From NCBI GenBank assembly GCA_028023455.1, contig JAQFVV010012396.1:4373656-4437655 (forward strand): 64,000 nucleotides of DNA. The letters run 5' to 3'. The notes below the pieces were generated by a model. That model was not told the DNA's origin, searched no databases, and saw nothing but the letters and a program-made list of their open reading frames with translations. Positions 61,395 through 64,000 of this stretch are shown piece by piece (position 1 is the first letter of the stretch; each line of letters begins with the position of its first letter). This DNA is from Epiperipatus broadwayi. Lineage: Eukaryota > Onychophora > Udeonychophora > Euonychophora > Peripatidae. The position numbers and the translations under genes were made by a program.

Positions 61395-63430
61395 TTTGTT
61401 TCACTTATTTACAAGCACATAAAAATGATTCCATAATAATATACATCTTTAGTAGAGAATTTTCATAATGAATTTATGTTAGATAAATAATACAGTAGGA
61501 TAGCGATTACTTTTGAAAGATTTTTAGAATCATGTTAATTTTATAAAGGAAGAAGTGTTTATTACTTCACAAAGATTAAAGTATTCATTAACATTAAAGA
61601 ACAAAATTTGCATCCAAATAAAAGGAATTATATCCTTTATATAAGTAGACTATAATAAATGCAGCATAAATAAAATATATTAGGTAGGTTATAAATATAT
61701 GTATATCAGAGTAGTTGTGTAAATAAAACAAGCACATCATAAGTCCATACATATATCGAAAGATAAATATATTCCATAATAAAGTATCATGGTAAAGCAT
61801 ATATCTGACTGCAGATATCAAATTAAATAAATATAAATCCATAATTATTTTATAGAAAGTTATAAACACTTTAGCCATAGATTAATCAAGTAAGATCAAT
61901 ATAGTTCTTGGTAAAATGATGTAATAAATCTCTAATTTTAAATACATTATTATAATCAGATTTAGCAAAATTAACAAAGTTCATATGAATATAAGACATA
62001 GAATACTTCGAACTGCATTGTCTGAGTTTCAGTTTCTGTCCCATTTGTACATGTTCAGAGATATTAAAATAAAAGAGCATAACTTTAAAGATTGATTGCT
62101 TGGGCATTTTTTTTTCTAGCAGCCATATTGTCTTGTTCACAAAAATTAAAACTTAAAATAACTTAGGTGTAGAATGACCAATTGATAGTGATGATGAAGA
62201 AGTGAGTGAAGTGACCATTATGCTTTCAAAATTGCCTCTTTTATACTCACTTTAGAGTAACACATGATTCCAATCAACACAATTAACAAAAGGGAGGAGG
62301 ATCATTACAATGGTGACCTAAGCAAATGTGTACCAGAAATGATTTACATATCATTTAAATAACTATAGAAAAAATGGTTTTGAGTACTTTTATAAAAAAA
62401 AGCAATTGTTTGTTAATATAAAATTATCTAATTTTAAACATTGGTAAAAGAAAAGGAAGAAAATATAACTCTTCTCAAGAGATAAATGTATGAAAGTTAA
62501 GCTTAACTTCTCAAACTTAGTGCATGGGAAGATCTTAACTTTTGTATTAACATATTCTCAAATAAATAAAAATGCAATTATGTAGCTTTATGTACACAAA
62601 ATAGAGCAATTAAGTCAATCAATTAAGTTACCAAAGATGATACCAGTTACCTTTTCAGAATTATAATAATAATAAAAAATTTAGATATTAGATTGTACCT
62701 GTATTTATTTTCACAGCAAATTAAATGATTAAAATATGTATAAATTAGAGTATGCATAAAGCTATACTAGAATTAAAATATAAAAAAGATAACACCACCT
62801 AACATTTAAATTTCAAGAATGTGCAGCATATGCATTACAGAGTTTTCACTCACAGGTAGCCATTAGAAAATTTAAATCTAAACAGTGTAAAGTGTATGCA
62901 TGTAAAAAATATATAGTTTTATGATAAATTCCACATTAGACTGAAATTTGTTATATAATATTCATTATCCTGCATAAAAAATTAGTCCATTATCCATATC
63001 AATGATCCTAATTATATACTAAAAATTGCTATATATTTTAGATAACCTATCTTTGTTATATCTATGTATCATAAATGCAACTTATGTTTTTAAAATGTGA
63101 GAAAATTCATAGTTAATCATATACATATAGTATTCAAACTATTAAAGAGAAATTATTATGTAGAAACAATCTAGATCCTCATTTCACAACTTCATATAGA
63201 ACATATGCTCATTCCAATACCATATATATATATATATACTAGACTGAAAAAGAGTTTAGAAAGTATTTAAAACTATAAAATGTATTAAATTTAGTCTTGT
63301 AATTTTTTATTTTATTGCATTAAAAAATGAGTAATGAGACATTAAATTGAATTTTCAATTTATTCATGAGTTATGTGCCCACTAAAAAAAATATAAAAAA
63401 ATTATTTATTTTAAACACTACATGATATAC
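61395..63430. other. AT-rich DNA, nothing recognised
   Basis: Open stretches at 61594-61878 and 61886-62140 on the minus strand are Tyr/Phe/Ile-rich and compositional. 62160-62340 is slightly more balanced with no content I can name. Confidence 0.5.
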
Positions 63431-63434
63431 CTGG

Positions 63435-63500
63435 GTAATCTCATGTTATAGCGGTTAATACCATGCCAGGCCTGAATTTGAATTTATGACAGGTAAATCT
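63435..63500 (+). repeat. possible tRNA-like repeat fragment
   Basis: gggtaatctcatgttatagc, ggttaataccatgccagg and a weak B-box (ctgaatttgaattt) suggest a very decayed tRNA-derived head, similar to that at 57.75 kb. Confidence 0.25.
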
Positions 63501-64000
63501 TGAAACTTTTTCAGGTTTTAAGCAGATATAGGCTTTTTTAATGTAATCAGTCTATCAACAATCTTGTTATTGATTGGTAAATGCATGTTTAGATATTATG
63601 TGAACACAAAAATTATAATTACAATATATTTTTTCTGTAATTAATGAAAAAGTTGGCATAATTGTATGATCACTTAGCTCATGATGTATTTTACCTTTAG
63701 CAATATATCTAATCATTGATATAATTTGGCATAATTGCTACCCTCTTAACACAATTTAATTTTACACTTCATATTTATAGCTACATTATCATTTTTAATA
63801 ATGCAGATTATATCTTTAACATAACCAACACCCATTACTATATAAAGTCGTTTATAAGATTATTTTAATTAATGATAAATAACTACTTTAAAATTATATA
63901 TGGTAAAACGATAATATATTTATTTCAGAATTCACTGATGCATGACTATAGATTAGCCTTACATTTTAAACTACACAAAAGTAATAAAAATATACCCACC
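63501..64000. other. AT-rich DNA, nothing recognised
   Basis: No feature recognised to the right edge. Confidence 0.5.

Noticed and set aside
61213-61422. 69-codon plus-strand open frame with MSSRRPVMNPGQ
   Set aside because: It runs through the reversed SINE and its inverted insert, so the coding look comes from SINE GC content.

Overview
The window is about three-quarters A+T and looks like intergenic or intronic DNA of an invertebrate animal. It carries eukaryotic elements throughout: Ty3/gypsy LTR retrotransposons, Penelope-like elements (PLEs) with a GIY-YIG domain, RTE-type LINEs, tRNA-derived SINEs with target-site duplications, pogo/Tigger-like and hAT DNA transposons, and very long GATA, ATT and AT microsatellites. 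There are no prokaryotic operons, rRNA genes or CRISPR arrays. The species cannot be fixed from this sequence; an AT-rich arthropod or mollusc would fit. No intact host protein-coding gene is visible.

Layout. 1-2390: decayed minus-strand gypsy element (gypsy B), running off the left edge. 5.4-5.6 kb: short coding-like stretch with a one-base frame break. 7.41-8.42 kb: Tigger-like non-autonomous transposon. 9.3-9.7 kb: GATA array. 9.7-18 kb: AT-rich DNA with one SINE and one AT palindrome. 18.1-19.9 kb: GC-richer patches including an LTR-like block. 22.06-22.30 kb: terminal-inverted-repeat element with a tRNA-like core. 23.2-23.6 kb: 197-bp tandem duplication. 25.69-26.49 kb: hAT remnant with a younger SINE nested in it. 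28.6-31.3 and 34.7-35.3 kb: RTE LINE remains. 35.7-36.5 kb: PLE. 36.6-40.5 kb: minus-strand gypsy element (gypsy A) with promoter region but no integrase. 42.4 kb: young SINE. 43.5-45.6, 48.2-49.4 and 54.6-56.1 kb: three more PLE pairs. 50.8-52.4 kb: two 200-bp ATT arrays flanking an unrecognised coding-like region. 58.3-59.6 kb: two GC-richer islands that could be a promoter or first exon. 61.2 kb: SINE disrupted by an inverted copy of neighbouring DNA.

The most striking theme is inversion. All four PLE loci are head-to-head (divergent) pairs whose arms are inverted copies of one another. One has only about an 8-nt loop at its centre. A further 59-bp-arm hairpin lies at the 3' side of one pair. 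Two AT microsatellites have unique flanks mirrored across them, and one SINE carries a 40-bp inverted copy of DNA 120 bp away. PLEs are known for complex tandem and inverted copies; the recurrence here, and the small-scale mirrored events, suggest fold-back or template-switch synthesis as a common mode in this genome. That mechanism is inference. Nothing here functions as a gene network; the window records nested transposon insertion and decay.
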